64,000 nucleotides of DNA from Zoogloea sp016790385 (GTDB lineage Bacteria; Pseudomonadota; Gammaproteobacteria; Burkholderiales; Rhodocyclaceae), in assembly GCF_041916735.1 (NCBI RefSeq), contig NZ_JAYRYY010000001.1. The stretch is one strand, 5' to 3'. This document shows, in pieces, positions 42,584 through 53,300 of this stretch (position 1 is its first letter; every line of letters begins with the position of its first letter). Below the pieces are notes generated by a model. The model made no database searches. It saw only the letters and a program-made list of their open reading frames with translations, and was not told the origin of the DNA. A program made the translations under genes and the position numbers.

Positions 42584-43908
42584 GGCGTCTCCCCGCGATG
42601 CAGACGCACGGACAGACAGAGCCCCGGACGCGCCGCGTTGGTCGACGCCGGACCAAGATGCAAACTCCCCCCCCGAGCCCACACCCGCTCCCGGATTCCG
42701 GCAAGGCCATTGCCGTGACTCATCGCCGATTCCGGCGCTGCGATGCCGACGCCGTCGTCCGACACACGCCAGCACAAGGTGGCCGGTTCGTCCGGGTCCA
42801 ACCGGACGCTGATATCCACCCGCGTGGCATCGGAGTGCCGGGCGATGTTTGCAAGGGCTTCCTGGGTCATCCGATACACGATCAGGCTGATCTCTCGAGG
42901 CAGGCGCAGGTCTTCCGGAGTCACTTCAAGTCGGTAGGCTACGCCCTGAACGTCGGCATCCTGCCAGCTTTTCACCAGTTCGTGGAGCAGGATCTGCAAG
43001 GACAGCCGCTCCTGCCCGGAAGCGTTGCCGCCATCCGGCTGAAGACGACGCAGCAAGGCTCGCACCTCCCGATGGATCGCGGCGGCCTGGGTTTCCATCT
43101 CTCGGGCTGTTGCCTCCAGACGAGGTGTTTCGGCAGTCTGGCGCAGGAGATAGGCAATATTTGCGCGCAGGGCCGTAAGACCTTGCCCAAAGTGCTCATG
43201 GACTTCGATCGCCAGGCGGGCCCGTTCATCCTCCTGAAGCGTCTGCATTTGAAGGGATAGATGCTTCTGGCGGGCTTGCGCCTCGGCGAGCGCTTCGGCC
43301 AGCTGATTCAGTGCCCCGGCAATGTGATCAAGCTCACGTACCGGAAGACGGGGCAGCCGGGCGCTGAAATCCTGCTTGCGAAAGGCGGCGATGGCCCCAA
43401 CGATGCCCCGCAACGGGCCAAAAGCATAGCGCACCGCCCAATACAGACCCGCCAGCATGGCGAGGCCATAAATCAGAAAGAGCCCCGCCATTCCAGCGAT
43501 ATCAAGGACTGCCTCCTCCTTCTCGCTGGCCGGATTGGCAACCAGCGTCGCGACGAAGTGCGAGCCATCGGAACGATGGAGCACCAGGCGGGTACGCCGC
43601 GACATGACTCCCGCAGCCGATGGCACCGCCGGGATCAGAACCCTTCCGGCTTCATCCTCCAGTTGAAAATCCAGATGCCGCAAGCTGCCCGAACGACTGA
43701 GTTCACGAAGCGTTTCAAGCTGTTGCTCCACTCCGTCCGGAGCAATGCTCTGCAAGGCCGACAGCCCCTCTACAAAGCGCGCGACCCGATCGGCGCCCTC
43801 GCTCTCACGGCGAATGTCCGCTTGAGCACGTAGCGTCGCCAAGGCCACCGCAACGCCAAGGCAGGCCAGGAAGATCCAAGCCGCGCGACGCATCAACAGG
43901 CTGCTCAT
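42580..43908 (-). CDS. UhpB/NarX-type sensor histidine kinase
   Basis: A 442-residue membrane kinase. Two membrane helices (about 8-27 and 135-160) enclose a periplasmic domain of about 110 residues. A HAMP-like segment (FGPLRGIVGAIAAFRKQDFSARLPRLPVRELDHIAGAL) follows, then a HisKA_3 dimerisation helix with His237 (RLAIEVHEHFGQGLTALR) and an ATPase domain with NIARHSDATRVDI and SDDGVGIA. It is coupled to the response regulator by GTGA. It lies 65 bases after the TonB receptor on the same strand, so signal and uptake could be linked. The stimulus is unknown. Confidence 0.9.
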   Translation of the reverse strand: MSSLLMRRAAWIFLACLGVAVALATLRAQADIRRESEGADRVARFVEGLSALQSIAPDGVEQQLETLRELSRSGSLRHLDFQLEDEAGRVLIPAVPSAAGVMSRRTRLVLHRSDGSHFVATLVANPASEKEEAVLDIAGMAGLFLIYGLAMLAGLYWAVRYAFGPLRGIVGAIAAFRKQDFSARLPRLPVRELDHIAGALNQLAEALAEAQARQKHLSLQMQTLQEDERARLAIEVHEHFGQGLTALRANIAYLLRQTAETPRLEATAREMETQAAAIHREVRALLRRLQPDGGNASGQERLSLQILLHELVKSWQDADVQGVAYRLEVTPEDLRLPREISLIVYRMTQEALANIARHSDATRVDISVRLDPDEPATLCWRVSDDGVGIAAPESAMSHGNGLAGIRERVWARGGSLHLGPASTNAARPGLCLSVRLHRGETP

Positions 43909-43973
43909 GTCCACTCGCGGCTGCTCCCGAAAAGTGGAGGCGCCCCAGAGGAGCCCGAATCCCCTCCCCATCT

Positions 43974-46484
43974 TCAGAGGCTGTAGCGCACACCCAGCCA
44001 CAAGGTTCGCGGCGCCCCTGGCGCATAGAAGGTGGAACCCACCTGGGGATAGTCGCCATTGACCTGGCCGAAGGGCCTCGCGACCACGCCACCGCCGGCT
44101 GAAAAGGCGGTGTTGCCAAGCTGGGCGCCGGTGGCGTATTCCCTGTCGAAGAGATTGTTGATCTGCCCGAAGAGCTGAACGTTACGATTCACCGCGTAGC
44201 GCGCGCTGAGGTTCATCACCGCATAGCCCCCGGCGCGCCCGGAGCCCAGGTAGTAAGTACCGTCGGGCTGATGCTGATTGTTCTCGTTGCCGCGAGCGTA
44301 GGAGCCCGACACGCTGACGAGATCAAGGCCCATCGAAAAGGCCTGCGAGAAACGGTAGTCGGCGGACGCCTTGAACAGATGACGGGGAATCAGGGGAATG
44401 CGATCCCCCTTCTTGATGTCGATGCTTCCCTCCAGCCCCGGACCTTCCTCATTCGTACTGTTTCCGGTACCGCCCACTTCCTCGGCCGAACGGTAGGTGG
44501 CATCAAGCCAGGTGTAATTGAAGGCGAGGCTCAAGGCCCCCACGACCGTACTCGCTCCCGCCTCAAGACCCTGTCGGCGGGTTTTGCCGAAATTCTTGAA
44601 GTAACCGTAACCGAGCTGGTCGTCGGCCACAAACAGGATGTCATCGTGACTGGTGGACCGGAAGATCCCCAGGTTCCAGCGGCTGGCGGCGCCGAGCTGC
44701 CCCCGCAGCCCCAGATCCCAGGTCTTGGTCACCACCTGTTTCAGGGGCGGATCGCCCGCCATGGCGTTGGGCAGCTTGCAGGGGTTCTCAGGATTGGCGC
44801 AGCCCAGTTCGATCGCGGTCGGGGTGCGGCTCCCTTCGTTGTAGCCGGCGTAGGCATTCCAGCTACGCGACGGCGTGAAGGTGACCCCCACCGCCGGACT
44901 GAATCGGTTGAAGCTGTGATTGCCGTCGAGCGAATCCGAACCGCCACCCGGATTCAGATTGTCGCGATTCTTGACGGTGCTCCGGTTGTAGCGCCCGGAA
45001 ACGGTGGCATGCCAGTATTGATTGAGGGAGAGGGTGTCGGTGGCAAAAAGACTGACCGTGCGGGTACGCCCGTTAAGGCTGACTCGGTTGTCCGGCGCCA
45101 CTTCGCCCACCCCGGCATTCTGGCTGCCGTCGGCCCAGGCATCCACCGGCGTCACGCTGCGGTCAGAGTTGATGTAGCCGTACTGCCCGGATTGCTGGAA
45201 ATGCAGATTGCTCTGATCGTAGCCGGCACCGACGATGAAGAGGTTCTTCCTTCCGGCCAGATCATTCGCCAATGAAAGCTGGCCAGACAGGCCGAAGTTT
45301 TCCTGATCAGTCCGGGAGCGATTGATCAAACCGGAGCACTTTTCGTTGGGTTCGTCGGCCAGAAGCGCATTGGCCACGCATCGCCAGTAAGGAAACGGCG
45401 TGTTGGCAGCATTGGCGCCGCTCGTGGGAAAGCCGCTGTAGCCCGCGGCAGCCAGGGCATCACGCTCTTGCTGAGTGGGTTGGTAGATCGAATTTTCCAG
45501 GGCACTTTCGTTAACGTCACCGTTGTAGGTCGTGCCGGTGATCTTGCGGTAATACACGTTGCCAGAGAGCAGCGCGTTGTCGTTCAAACTGTGCTTCCCC
45601 GTGAGGTTGAGGAAAAGCGAGCGGTTCTTCGTGATATCGGGCTGCGTGTAGATACTGCTGTAGTCCTGTTCCAGGAAGCGCTTCTCTTGCAGGCCGTTGC
45701 CATTCATGCGGTTGTCCGCATAGGCAATGCTGAGATCAAGATCGGTACGGGCATCCTGCCAGCCAAACTTGCCGAAGGCCTGACGCACGTCCGAGGGGGA
45801 ATTGGTACGCCAACCGTTTTCATGGAAATGGTTGGCGGTGATGAACCACTCCAGCCCCTGATCATTGAAGCCCCCGTGCTCAAACTCAACCGCACGGCGC
45901 CCGTAGGAGCCTCCGCTGACCTGGATCGAGGTGCCTGCGTGGCTGCGCCCTTCCTTGGTCTGGATTGCCAGAGCGCCGCCCAGGGTGTTGAGACCGAACA
46001 GGGGGTTGGAGCCGGGCATCATGTTCATCGAGGCAATCGCCGAACGCGGAATCAGATCCCAGCTCACCACATCGCCAAACGGTTGATTGATGCGCACCCC
46101 ATCAAAGTAAACCGATAGCCCCTGGGGGGTACCCAGGAGCGGAGATGCGGTGAAACCTCGATAGTTCACGTCCGGCTGGAACGGATTGTTCTGGGTTTCG
46201 TTCACATGAACGCCATTCAGGCGCCGATTCATGAAGGCCGAAATATCCAGCGCCATGCTCTGATCGATGTCCCGTGCCGTGGATGTCTGCACCGGAGCCG
46301 GGATATGGGAAACCGGCTGCTCCAGACCCGGCAGCGGCGTCTGACCCACAACGGTTACCGTTGGCGCCACGGTGGTGAGGGCATCTTCGGCGTGGGCGCC
46401 CGCTGCAAAGGCGGCAGCCAGGGCCAGCACAAGGGGATGAACTCGCGGCGCGGCGCTTCGCGAACAGGGCATTGGGTGCTGCAT
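43974..46484 (-). CDS. TonB-dependent outer-membrane receptor
   Basis: An 836-residue receptor: signal peptide (cleavage after AHA, near residue 32), a TonB-box-like TVTVVG, a plug domain (about 60-180, NYRGFTASPLLGTPQGLSVYFDGVRINQPFGDVV) and a 22-strand barrel that ends LWLGVRYSL. It imports a substrate, probably an iron chelate, with energy from TonB. The substrate cannot be told from sequence. GGAG lies eight bases before the ATG. It diverges from tonB-exbB-exbD across a 299-base region that contains a Fur-like box, and a two-component pair follows it. Confidence 0.93.
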   Translation of the reverse strand: MQHPMPCSRSAAPRVHPLVLALAAAFAAGAHAEDALTTVAPTVTVVGQTPLPGLEQPVSHIPAPVQTSTARDIDQSMALDISAFMNRRLNGVHVNETQNNPFQPDVNYRGFTASPLLGTPQGLSVYFDGVRINQPFGDVVSWDLIPRSAIASMNMMPGSNPLFGLNTLGGALAIQTKEGRSHAGTSIQVSGGSYGRRAVEFEHGGFNDQGLEWFITANHFHENGWRTNSPSDVRQAFGKFGWQDARTDLDLSIAYADNRMNGNGLQEKRFLEQDYSSIYTQPDITKNRSLFLNLTGKHSLNDNALLSGNVYYRKITGTTYNGDVNESALENSIYQPTQQERDALAAAGYSGFPTSGANAANTPFPYWRCVANALLADEPNEKCSGLINRSRTDQENFGLSGQLSLANDLAGRKNLFIVGAGYDQSNLHFQQSGQYGYINSDRSVTPVDAWADGSQNAGVGEVAPDNRVSLNGRTRTVSLFATDTLSLNQYWHATVSGRYNRSTVKNRDNLNPGGGSDSLDGNHSFNRFSPAVGVTFTPSRSWNAYAGYNEGSRTPTAIELGCANPENPCKLPNAMAGDPPLKQVVTKTWDLGLRGQLGAASRWNLGIFRSTSHDDILFVADDQLGYGYFKNFGKTRRQGLEAGASTVVGALSLAFNYTWLDATYRSAEEVGGTGNSTNEEGPGLEGSIDIKKGDRIPLIPRHLFKASADYRFSQAFSMGLDLVSVSGSYARGNENNQHQPDGTYYLGSGRAGGYAVMNLSARYAVNRNVQLFGQINNLFDREYATGAQLGNTAFSAGGGVVARPFGQVNGDYPQVGSTFYAPGAPRTLWLGVRYSL

Positions 46485-46645
46485 GGATTGTCTCCGAATT
46501 CTAGGAATGGCACGAAGCCTACCTCCGGGTCAGCGGCAGGGCCATGGGAGAAATTCCCGACCTTTTCGCCCCTCCATTCATTAACACCGAAGCGCGCAGG
46601 ATTGCCCATCCGGAATCCGCTTGACGCATTGCAGCACCATCACTA

Positions 46646-46666
46646 AAATGCGAATTGTTCGCATTT
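46646..46666. promoter_or_regulatory. Fur-like box between the TonB receptor and tonB
   Basis: AAATGCGAA and TTCGCATTT are perfect 9-base arms around TTG. The core TGCGAAT-T-GTTCGCA fits the 7-1-7 pattern of Fur sites, with CG in place of AT at two positions in each arm. It lies about 160 bases from the receptor start and 118 from the tonB start. Iron control of both directions is inferred. The rest of the gap shows no gene or riboswitch. Confidence 0.55.
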
Positions 46667-46783
46667 GTATTTGCACACCCTGTCATGGATGTGCAGCGGT
46701 GCCACTCTCAGCCAGCCAGCCACCTGCCAACCAGAGCATGTTGCAAGCCAGCCAGGAACACCCCCTACTGGATGGAGATCGAC

Positions 46784-47539
46784 ATGAATCTAGCCCTCGA
46801 CATGCCGGGGACCGCAGGAATTGATCTGCCCGCCCCCTTCCTTGTCAGGCACGCAAACGACGGTTCGGCCGGCAACACCCTCCGCACGGCTGCGGGCGTT
46901 GCCTTTGCAGCCTTACTGCACGCAGGTCTGCTGGCGATCATCGTCCATGGCATGAGCAAGAACAGCCCGCCGATCATTCCTCCGCAACCCCTGATGAGCG
47001 TCAGTCTGGTCACCCCCGACGCAGTAAAACCGGCTCCTGCCCCTCACCCTGAGCCCGTCAGGACACCGGAGAAAAAACTTCGGCCAGACCCAAAACCGAA
47101 AGCATCACCAAGCCCACAAACGCGGCCTAGCACGCCCGCCGTGGTCACATCGGCCGCAAGCAGCAGCCCTGCCGAAACCACCGCGCCCGCCACACCGCCC
47201 ACGCCGAATGCGTCTCCGTCCCCCGTCGCCGAACGGCAAGCGGTGGTAGCCACAACGGCCCCTCGCTTCGACGCCGCCTATCTATCCAATCCCGTACCGG
47301 AATACCCCCGTCTGTCCCGACGCATGGGCGAGGAAGGCCGGGTAATGCTGAGAGTGCTCGTCGGCGCCGACGGCAAGCCCATGGAGGTCAGCATCGCCAA
47401 GAGCAGCGGTTACACGCGCCTGGATGACGTTGCCCGCGAGACCGTGCTGCGCAGCTGGCGCTTCATACCCGCTCGCCAGGGTGATCAGGCCGTTGCAGGC
47501 ACCGTGCGGGTACCCATCGATTTCTCCTTGAACTCCTGA
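46784..47539 (+). CDS. tonB: energy-transducing protein TonB
   Basis: A 251-residue TonB: one N-terminal membrane helix (about 31-52), a long Pro/Lys/Ser/Thr-rich periplasmic spacer and a C-terminal domain with YPRLSRRMGEEGRVMLRVLVGADGKP and SSGYTRLDDVARETVLRSWRF, which contacts receptors. GGAG lies at the correct distance before the ATG; the frame is open upstream without coding character. It is the first gene of tonB-exbB-exbD. Confidence 0.93.
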   Translation: MNLALDMPGTAGIDLPAPFLVRHANDGSAGNTLRTAAGVAFAALLHAGLLAIIVHGMSKNSPPIIPPQPLMSVSLVTPDAVKPAPAPHPEPVRTPEKKLRPDPKPKASPSPQTRPSTPAVVTSAASSSPAETTAPATPPTPNASPSPVAERQAVVATTAPRFDAAYLSNPVPEYPRLSRRMGEEGRVMLRVLVGADGKPMEVSIAKSSGYTRLDDVARETVLRSWRFIPARQGDQAVAGTVRVPIDFSLNS

Positions 47540-47578
47540 TCTTCCCCCGTTTCCGAACCCTTTCCCGAAGGAATCTCC

Positions 47579-48307
47579 ATGAACGAAAACACTTTCAGCC
47601 TCGGTCAGATCTGGGCCCAGGGAGACAGCGTCTCCCACGCCGTGGCCATCATCCTGATCGTCATGTCCCTCGCTTCCTGGTCAGTCATCCTGATCAAGGC
47701 GTGGAGCCTTATGCAGTTGCGCCGCATGAGCGCCGGCGCCAAGCAGTTTTGGCACACCACCAGCTTCGATGAAGGCATGGCGGCCCTCAAGCCCACCCAA
47801 GCCGACAACCCCTTCCGCGATCTGGCAAGCCGAAGCACTGAGGCGGTCAGCCACCACGTCAACCACCAGAACGAACTTCACGGGGTACTAAACCTCAACG
47901 ACTGGCTCACCAGCACCATGCGCCAATCCATCGACGACACCACCGGTCGTTTGCAGTCGGGCCTGTCCATTCTCGCCTCAGTGGGTTCCACGGCGCCCTT
48001 CATCGGCCTTTTTGGTACGGTATGGGGCATCTACCACGCCCTCATCGGCATCGGTGCCGCCGGTCAGGCCACGCTGGACAAGGTCGCCGGCCCGGTGGGC
48101 GAATCCCTGGTGATGACGGCAGGCGGACTCGCGGTGGCCATTCCCGCGGTGCTCGGCTACAACGCTCTGGTGCGAGGCAACAAGGAGATTCTGGCCCGGC
48201 TCAAGCATTTCGCCCATGACCTGCATGCGTTCCTTGTGACCGGAGGAAAGGTTCGCAAAAACCCGGCCACTGTTCATCCCCTGCCCGCCCGAAAGGAAGC
48301 GCAATGA
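47579..48307 (+). CDS. exbB: ExbB proton-channel subunit
   Basis: A 242-residue membrane protein of the TolQ/ExbB/MotA family with three membrane helices (about 20-42, 130-152 and 172-192) and a large cytoplasmic loop. LSILASVGSTAPFIGLFGTVWGIYHALIGI is the family signature. With ExbD it uses the proton gradient to drive TonB. AAGGA precedes the ATG; the stop overlaps exbD by ATGA. Confidence 0.95.
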   Translation: MNENTFSLGQIWAQGDSVSHAVAIILIVMSLASWSVILIKAWSLMQLRRMSAGAKQFWHTTSFDEGMAALKPTQADNPFRDLASRSTEAVSHHVNHQNELHGVLNLNDWLTSTMRQSIDDTTGRLQSGLSILASVGSTAPFIGLFGTVWGIYHALIGIGAAGQATLDKVAGPVGESLVMTAGGLAVAIPAVLGYNALVRGNKEILARLKHFAHDLHAFLVTGGKVRKNPATVHPLPARKEAQ

Positions 48308-48723
48308 GCTTTCAAGCCAGCGACTTCGATGAAGATGGCGACGTGATGGCCGAGATCAACATGACGCCCCTTGTGGATGTCATGCTGGTTCTACTGATCA
48401 TCTTCATCATCACCGTACCGGTCATCAACCATGCGGTGAAGCTCGACCTGCCGAAGGCCAGCAGCCAGAAAGAGGAGATCAAACCGACCAAGATCGCCCT
48501 CGCCATCGATGCGGGAGGTGGCCTGAGCTGGAATGGCGTCAGCGTGCCGGCGGGAGATCTTGAATCCAGGCTGCAGGCCGCCGCCGCCCAGCAAGCTCAA
48601 CCCGAGATCCATCTTCAGGTCGACAAGCACGCCGAGTACGAGCATGTGGCTCAATTGCTGTCAGCTGCCAGCCGGCATGGGCTGAGCAAGCTGGCCTTCG
48701 TGACGGAACCCGGCAAAAACTGA
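48304..48723 (+). CDS. exbD: ExbD proton-channel subunit
   Basis: A 139-residue protein with a short cytoplasmic start, one membrane helix (about 20-42) with the essential Asp in MTPLVDVMLVLLIIFIIT, and a periplasmic domain. It is coupled to exbB by ATGA and closes the operon. The next gene converges from the right. Confidence 0.95.
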   Translation: MSFQASDFDEDGDVMAEINMTPLVDVMLVLLIIFIITVPVINHAVKLDLPKASSQKEEIKPTKIALAIDAGGGLSWNGVSVPAGDLESRLQAAAAQQAQPEIHLQVDKHAEYEHVAQLLSAASRHGLSKLAFVTEPGKN

Positions 48724-48759
48724 AACCAGCAGGCACATCAAGGCTTGCAGGCGGCCGCC

Positions 48760-48780
48760 AAAAGGCCACGCCTGCGGCCT
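48760..48780 (-). terminator. terminator downstream of the diguanylate cyclase gene
   Basis: Read on the minus strand, AGGCC and GGCCT form a stem with an 8-base loop, followed by TTTT, about 45 bases after the cyclase stop. The stem is short but the U-tract supports it. Confidence 0.5.
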
Positions 48781-48823
48781 CCTCGACGGGCTGTGCCATT
48801 CACAGCCGAGCAGCGCCGGTGGG

Positions 48824-50365
48824 TCAGTGCTGCGCGCCCACCGAGCGCTCCCCGGCCCACAGGGACACCCGGTTACGCCCATTCTGCTTGGATTGGTAGA
48901 GGGCATTGTCGGCCTGATCGATCAGCTCGGCCGGATCCTTTGCCCCCAAGCGTATCGAGGCCACGCCAAAACTGGATGTGATCCGGATGTCGGGAATCTC
49001 GCGCACTGCGGCACCAGCATTCCGTTCGATACTGCTCCGGAGTCGTTCGGCTACGTCCAGGGCCTGCTCCGGGGTTGCACCCGGCAGCATGATGCAGAAC
49101 TCTTCACCACCGTAGCGGCAGAGCATGTCCACCTCGCGCAGCTCCGAACCCAGGCACTTCGCCACCGACTTGATCACTTGGTCACCAACGGCATGACCGT
49201 AGCGGTCGTTGAATGATTTGAAATGGTCAATATCACTCATGATGCAGCAGACCTCCTCGCCCCCGTCCTTGAGCTGGGCATAAAGCGGGTCTGCGCTGCC
49301 AAAAAAGGCTCTCCGGTTTAGGCAGCCCGTCATCGGGTCGCGGGTCGCCAGGCGCTGCAACTCCTCGTTCTGACGGCGAATCTCGTCCTTCGAGATTTCC
49401 AGATCACTCAAGGTGACCAGCAGCTGATCATTGATGCGGTGGAGCATCGTTACGTCGGAAAAACTGACAAGACAGCCTCGCAGCCGGCCGTGACCATCGA
49501 GGATGGGGGAACACCCCACAATGGTGCGCAGAGGCTGCCCCTCGTCATCTGGACGGAAAATCTCCAGGGTTTCGTCACCTACACTTGCCCGAGAGGCCAT
49601 CGCCCGGGACCAGGGGAGATCATCCGGAGCAACATTGAAGCCCCCCACCAACCACTCCATCTCGATCACCGCCTTACCGGTGAGATCCTCCTGAGCCTGA
49701 GGGTGCAGCGCACGGAACGCCCGATTGGCAAGCACCACCCTGCTCTGCTTATCGAGAATCAGCACACTTTCCGTCAGGGTGTCAAAAGCGGTGCGGACCC
49801 GATCCGGAATGGCCGTGGAGGGGTCAAGGTACTCCAGCACCCGCCGCATGTAGAGATAGAACACCAGAAACCCGCCAGCACCGATAGTCAGCATGGCGAC
49901 CACGGGCGGATACGCGAGCCACTCGAGAATGGATTCGGGCATGACGGGACGGAAGACGAGCTCCACCTCACCCCACGGCTTACCCTCGGACAAGACCGGT
50001 ACGCGCACCTGAGTGACGGTGGAGGAACCATCTTCGGGCGGCACCCAATAGCGATCGTGCTCCCCCGCGTGGGCCACAATCTCACCTCCACTCCGGCGAA
50101 CGGCGAGGGAGCGCAACTCCTTGTTGCGGGTGAGCACGTCCCCCAGCGTGCGCTGGAGGGTGGGGATATCACCGACCTGCAACAGTGCAGCCGACTGGAT
50201 TGCCAACCCCTCACTGATCTGTTGACGGATCTCCCGGGCAAAGTCAGCCCGATCCGGAATCAAACCAAAGACCATGTCCACAATCATGAGCAGCGAGAGC
50301 AGCAACGCGACCAGACCGATGGCGATTCGCGTGATCGGATTCAAGGACGGCAGGGAAAGCGTCAT
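48824..50365 (-). CDS. membrane-bound diguanylate cyclase with PAS domain
   Basis: A 513-residue c-di-GMP synthase. Two membrane helices (about 13-35 and 150-172) hold a periplasmic sensor domain of about 110 residues. A PAS domain (about 190-315) and a short coiled coil (LEISKDEIRRQNEELQRLA) lead to the GGDEF domain. The active site GGEEF is at 419-423, and the product-inhibition I-site RxxD is intact (Arg410, Asp413). The start codon overlaps the stop of the giant adhesin gene (ATGA), so both are made from one mRNA. This suggests the cyclase controls, or responds to, that surface protein. Confidence 0.92.
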   Translation of the reverse strand: MTLSLPSLNPITRIAIGLVALLLSLLMIVDMVFGLIPDRADFAREIRQQISEGLAIQSAALLQVGDIPTLQRTLGDVLTRNKELRSLAVRRSGGEIVAHAGEHDRYWVPPEDGSSTVTQVRVPVLSEGKPWGEVELVFRPVMPESILEWLAYPPVVAMLTIGAGGFLVFYLYMRRVLEYLDPSTAIPDRVRTAFDTLTESVLILDKQSRVVLANRAFRALHPQAQEDLTGKAVIEMEWLVGGFNVAPDDLPWSRAMASRASVGDETLEIFRPDDEGQPLRTIVGCSPILDGHGRLRGCLVSFSDVTMLHRINDQLLVTLSDLEISKDEIRRQNEELQRLATRDPMTGCLNRRAFFGSADPLYAQLKDGGEEVCCIMSDIDHFKSFNDRYGHAVGDQVIKSVAKCLGSELREVDMLCRYGGEEFCIMLPGATPEQALDVAERLRSSIERNAGAAVREIPDIRITSSFGVASIRLGAKDPAELIDQADNALYQSKQNGRNRVSLWAGERSVGAQH

Positions 50366-53300
50366 CGCAACTGCCCTTCCGGCTCCTCGTCGAATAGATC
50401 GGCCGCGCCGATCTCATCCCGAGCCATCTCGTCATCCATCAGTCTTCCCCAATCCCTCTCACTCTCGTCTACTGGGCCCAGCACCGGCAGCGGGTCAAAG
50501 GTGCGCCATGCGGGCGCCACCATCAAAAGCCCGGCAATAAGGCCGCTGGCCCGGCTCGCCCACCATACTGCACCGACAGAAAGGACGATTCCGCTCAATT
50601 CCACCGCACGCAATACGAGCTGCACGTCAACATAGGGATCGGGCAGTGGCGGCAACTTGGTTCGGTCGTCGATGGACCGGGAGGCCATTCCGCCGGACTC
50701 CACGCCAGACTGGTCCTGGGCAGCAAGCATGAATTCGAGCAATGCCCCATCGGGCTTGACGCCCAGGGTCAAGGCGAGTTGCGGCTTCGCAAAACGCACT
50801 TGAGATTCCAGCGAGTGATGGCGGACGGACACATCGGCATTGCTGATGCTTGCCCGGAGCGGCGAGCTTTCTGCTTCTCCAACTGCCGGAATGTCGGACG
50901 CCACGGGAGTCGGGTTGAGCGTGCCGGGTACCGCCGGACGGGTGGGCTGCTTGACAGGCGTGACGCTACCTTGTGACGGGGTTTCCACCACAGATTCCGC
51001 CGGCGTTTCTGCCGCCGGCGGCGGCGTAATGATCGAACCCGCCGGGCTGAATGCCACCGACACCAGCCGCTCTGGGCCAAAGGATTGCCCATCGCCGGCG
51101 CGAAGCACAACAATCGGCTCATTGGCAAAGGCTTGGTGGTGGAACACCACCCGCCCTGCCAGCAGATCTGCATGGGTGAAGGCGGAGACAGCCTGCGTCG
51201 GGGCCGATGTCAGGGCAAAGTATCCATTTTGGCTCTTCACCACTTGGTACGTGATGCTGCTCAGCGGAGAGTCTCCATCCTGAGCCAGAAGGGAGTCGAT
51301 ACTGAGTGTCACCGATCCGCCGGATGTCAGCGGGAACGCTGCCGTGATCAGAGTCGGCGGATCATTCACCGGCGCAACGCTCAGCTTGACATGGACGATG
51401 GCGCCAACGTCCTGGCCATTTGACGGACGGTAGCTGAAGCCATCCACACCGTTCCAGTCGGCATCGGGTGTAAAGCGGAAGCTCCCGTCCGCCGCCAGAT
51501 CCAGCTTGCCGTGTTCGGGGCCGGACACCAGCTGGGCAACCAAAGGCAGGCCATCAGGGTTAGCATCGTTGGTCAGAACACCCCCATTGCCAACTTCCAG
51601 GAAGCCGTCTTCATCAAGCGTATAGCTGTCCGCCGCGCCGATCGGTGCATCCGGAAGAGGCGTCACGCTGATCGTAAGCATGTGGGTACCGACCTCGGTA
51701 TCCACTCCACCATTCGCCGTGCCTCCGTCGTCCCGCACCCGGAAACCCAAAGATGCAAAGGGCTGGCCGTTTTCATTGGCAGGCGCAAGGTAACGGAGTT
51801 GTCCGGCTGCAATGTCTCCGGCCGCGACCCATTCTCCATCCACCAGGCTGCGGCCAGCCAGACTCAGAGTGCCGCGACTGGGCAGCCCGACGATCTGTAC
51901 GGCGGCAAGCTGGTTGCTATTGTTGTCGCCAGGATCGGAGAAACCAAAGTCAGCCGTTGAGAATACGTAGCTTCCATCTTCATCCAGGCGAATGCTGCCG
52001 TCTCTGCCTTGAGGGGCCTCATTGCGCTGAATCACGCTGATGCTCAGGCTTGCATCGGAATCGAACACCCCATCCGAAACGCGGATGATCACGTCGTAAA
52101 CATTGTCGGCGTTCGTATCTGTTGGCAGATCGAAGTCCGGCGGTACGCTGAACCGCAGCACCCCTGATGTTCCGTCAATGACGAAAAGGGATGCATCGGC
52201 ACCGCCGACAATCGAGTAGCTCAGGGTCTGGGCGGGTTGATCGGCATCGGTCGCCGTGACCGTCATCACTGCCGTGGTGTTCTCGGCCACGCTCGCCGTG
52301 GCAGCGCTGGTGATCACCGGGGCATTGTCGTTGGCAGAGGTGACGGTCACGGCGATGGCCTGACTGTCAGTGCTGCCCTGGCCGTCATCCACCTGGACGA
52401 TCACGTCGTAAACGTTGTCGCCACCGGCGTCGGTCGGGGTTTCGAAGTCAGGGGCCGTCAGGAAACTCAGGGCACCGGTGCTGGCGTTGATGGAGAACTT
52501 GGCCGCATCGGCACCGCCGACAATCGAGTAGCTTAAGGTCTGGGCGGGCTGGTCAGCGTCCGTCGCCGTGACCGTCATCACCGCCGTCGTGTTCTCCGCA
52601 ACACTCGCTGTGGCAGCGCTGGTGATCACCGGGGCGTTGTCGTTGGCGGAAGTGACGGTGATGGCGATGGCCTGACTGTCCGTGCTGCCCTGGCCATCGG
52701 CCACCTGGACGATCACGTCGTAGACGTTGTCGCCACCGACGTCGGTCGGGGTTTCGAAGTCCGGAGCGGAGATGAAGCTCAGCGCGCCCGTGCTGGCGTT
52801 GATACTGAACTTGGCGGCGTCGGCACCACCGACAATCGAGTAGCTCAGGGTCTGAGCCGGCTGGTCGGCATCGGTCGCCGTCACGGTCATCACCGCAGTG
52901 GTGTTCTCGGCCACGCTGGCCGTGGCAGCGCTGGTGATCACCGGCGTGTTGTCGTTGGCGGAGGTGACGGTCACGGCGATGGCCTGACTGTCAGTGCTGC
53001 CCTGGCCATCGGCCACCTGGACGATCACGTCGTAAACGTTGTCGCCACCGACGTCGGTCGGCGTTTCGAAGTCCGGAGCCGTCAGGAAACTCAGGGCACC
53101 GGTAGTGGCGTTGATACTGAACTTGGCCGCATCGGCACCACCGACAATCGAATAGCTCAGGGTCTGGGCGGGCTGGTCAGCATCGGTCGCCGTGACCGTC
53201 ATCACTGCCGTGGTGTTCTCCGCGACACTCGCCGTGGCGCCGCTGGTGATCACCGGGGCATTGTCGTTGGCGGAAGTGACGGTGATGGCGATGGCCTGGC

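Noticed and set aside
46485..46645. Possible cobalamin riboswitch before the TonB receptor
   Set aside because: The minus strand has some G-rich segments, but the conserved B12-box and CCCGC-ACTG elements are not present.
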